Program-made: the position numbers and the translations under genes
The notes under the pieces: generated by a model
What the model was told of the DNA's origin: nothing
Databases searched by the model: none
Seen by the model: only the letters and a program-made list of their open reading frames with translations
Assembly: GCA_039707465.1 (NCBI GenBank)
Contig: CM077647.1
Location: 179,360,776-179,424,775, forward strand
Length of the DNA stretch: 64,000 nucleotides
Source of the DNA: Rhabdophis nuchalis
Lineage: Eukaryota > Chordata > Lepidosauria > Squamata > Natricidae
Reading direction: 5' to 3'
Shown: one piece after another, positions 63,941-64,000 of the stretch
Position numbering within the stretch: position 1 is the stretch's first letter
Layout: each line of letters starts with the position of its first letter

Positions 63941-64000
63941 GTGGGTAGACATTCCTAGAGCGGCCCAATTTTGGGCCGACGTTTGAGCAAGTCTGGGCCA

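Noticed and set aside
389..63940. Identification as CARMIL2 (RLTPR)
   Set aside because: CARMIL2 as I recall it differs in most diagnostic blocks (for example around exons 1, 2, 23 and 26), whereas CARMIL3 fits almost residue for residue in the LRR and helical regions.

Overview
The window is vertebrate nuclear DNA, most likely from a squamate reptile and probably a snake. I found no prokaryotic gene organisation. What it holds is one large protein-coding gene on the + strand, cut into 29 short exons with GT..AG borders, and introns filled almost entirely with transposons and tandem repeats. The snake/squamate inference rests on the repeats: CR1-type LINE tails, a second CR1/L2-group LINE with a 'cgccctgagtcc' tail, tRNA-derived SINEs of Sauria type, many small hAT and Tigger-like elements with inverted ends, and a 1.8 kb (AATAG)n array next to CR1 sequence.

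The gene is a CARMIL-family actin regulator, and the protein matches CARMIL3 (LRRC16B) far better than CARMIL1 or CARMIL2. Its 29 exons (389 to 63940) total 3172 coding bases, about 1057 residues. Every intron phase agrees and no exon carries a frameshift or stop. The start codon, the PH domain and the last part of the C-terminal tail lie outside the window. In order, the exons encode the linker before the LRRs (389-2186), the leucine-rich repeat solenoid and its cap (4176-28278), the helical dimerisation region (32716-43639), the capping-protein-binding region with a CPI motif (47853-48058) and a CSI motif (53976-54303), and part of the proline-rich tail (57757-63940).

Region by region: 1-8.6 kb holds LINE tails, a (GGAT)n minisatellite, and purine and pyrimidine tracts. 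8.6-11.1 kb holds hAT elements, one carrying an LTR. 11.1-17.8 kb holds CR1, SINEs, and an L2-type LINE split by a complete ORF1-only L1. 17.9-23 kb holds an LTR-like tandem and hAT and Tigger-like elements. 23-28.3 kb holds an LTR, a 13-copy duplication of an exon/intron junction, and a hAT with a long internal inverted repeat. 28.3-35.6 kb holds mixed repeats, an acceptor-like minisatellite and a nested CR1/LTR/hAT. 35.8-41.8 kb holds kilobases of pyrimidine tract. 43.7-47.1 kb holds (AATAG)n and nested hATs inside CR1. 48-59 kb holds LTRs, CR1 tails and SINEs. 60-63.8 kb holds a minisatellite made from a SINE segment and split by a LINE.

The most interesting signals are where repeats have grown on or against splice sites of this gene, the ORF1-only L1 with a perfect 16-bp target duplication, and several nested insertions that can be dated relative to one another from their target duplications.
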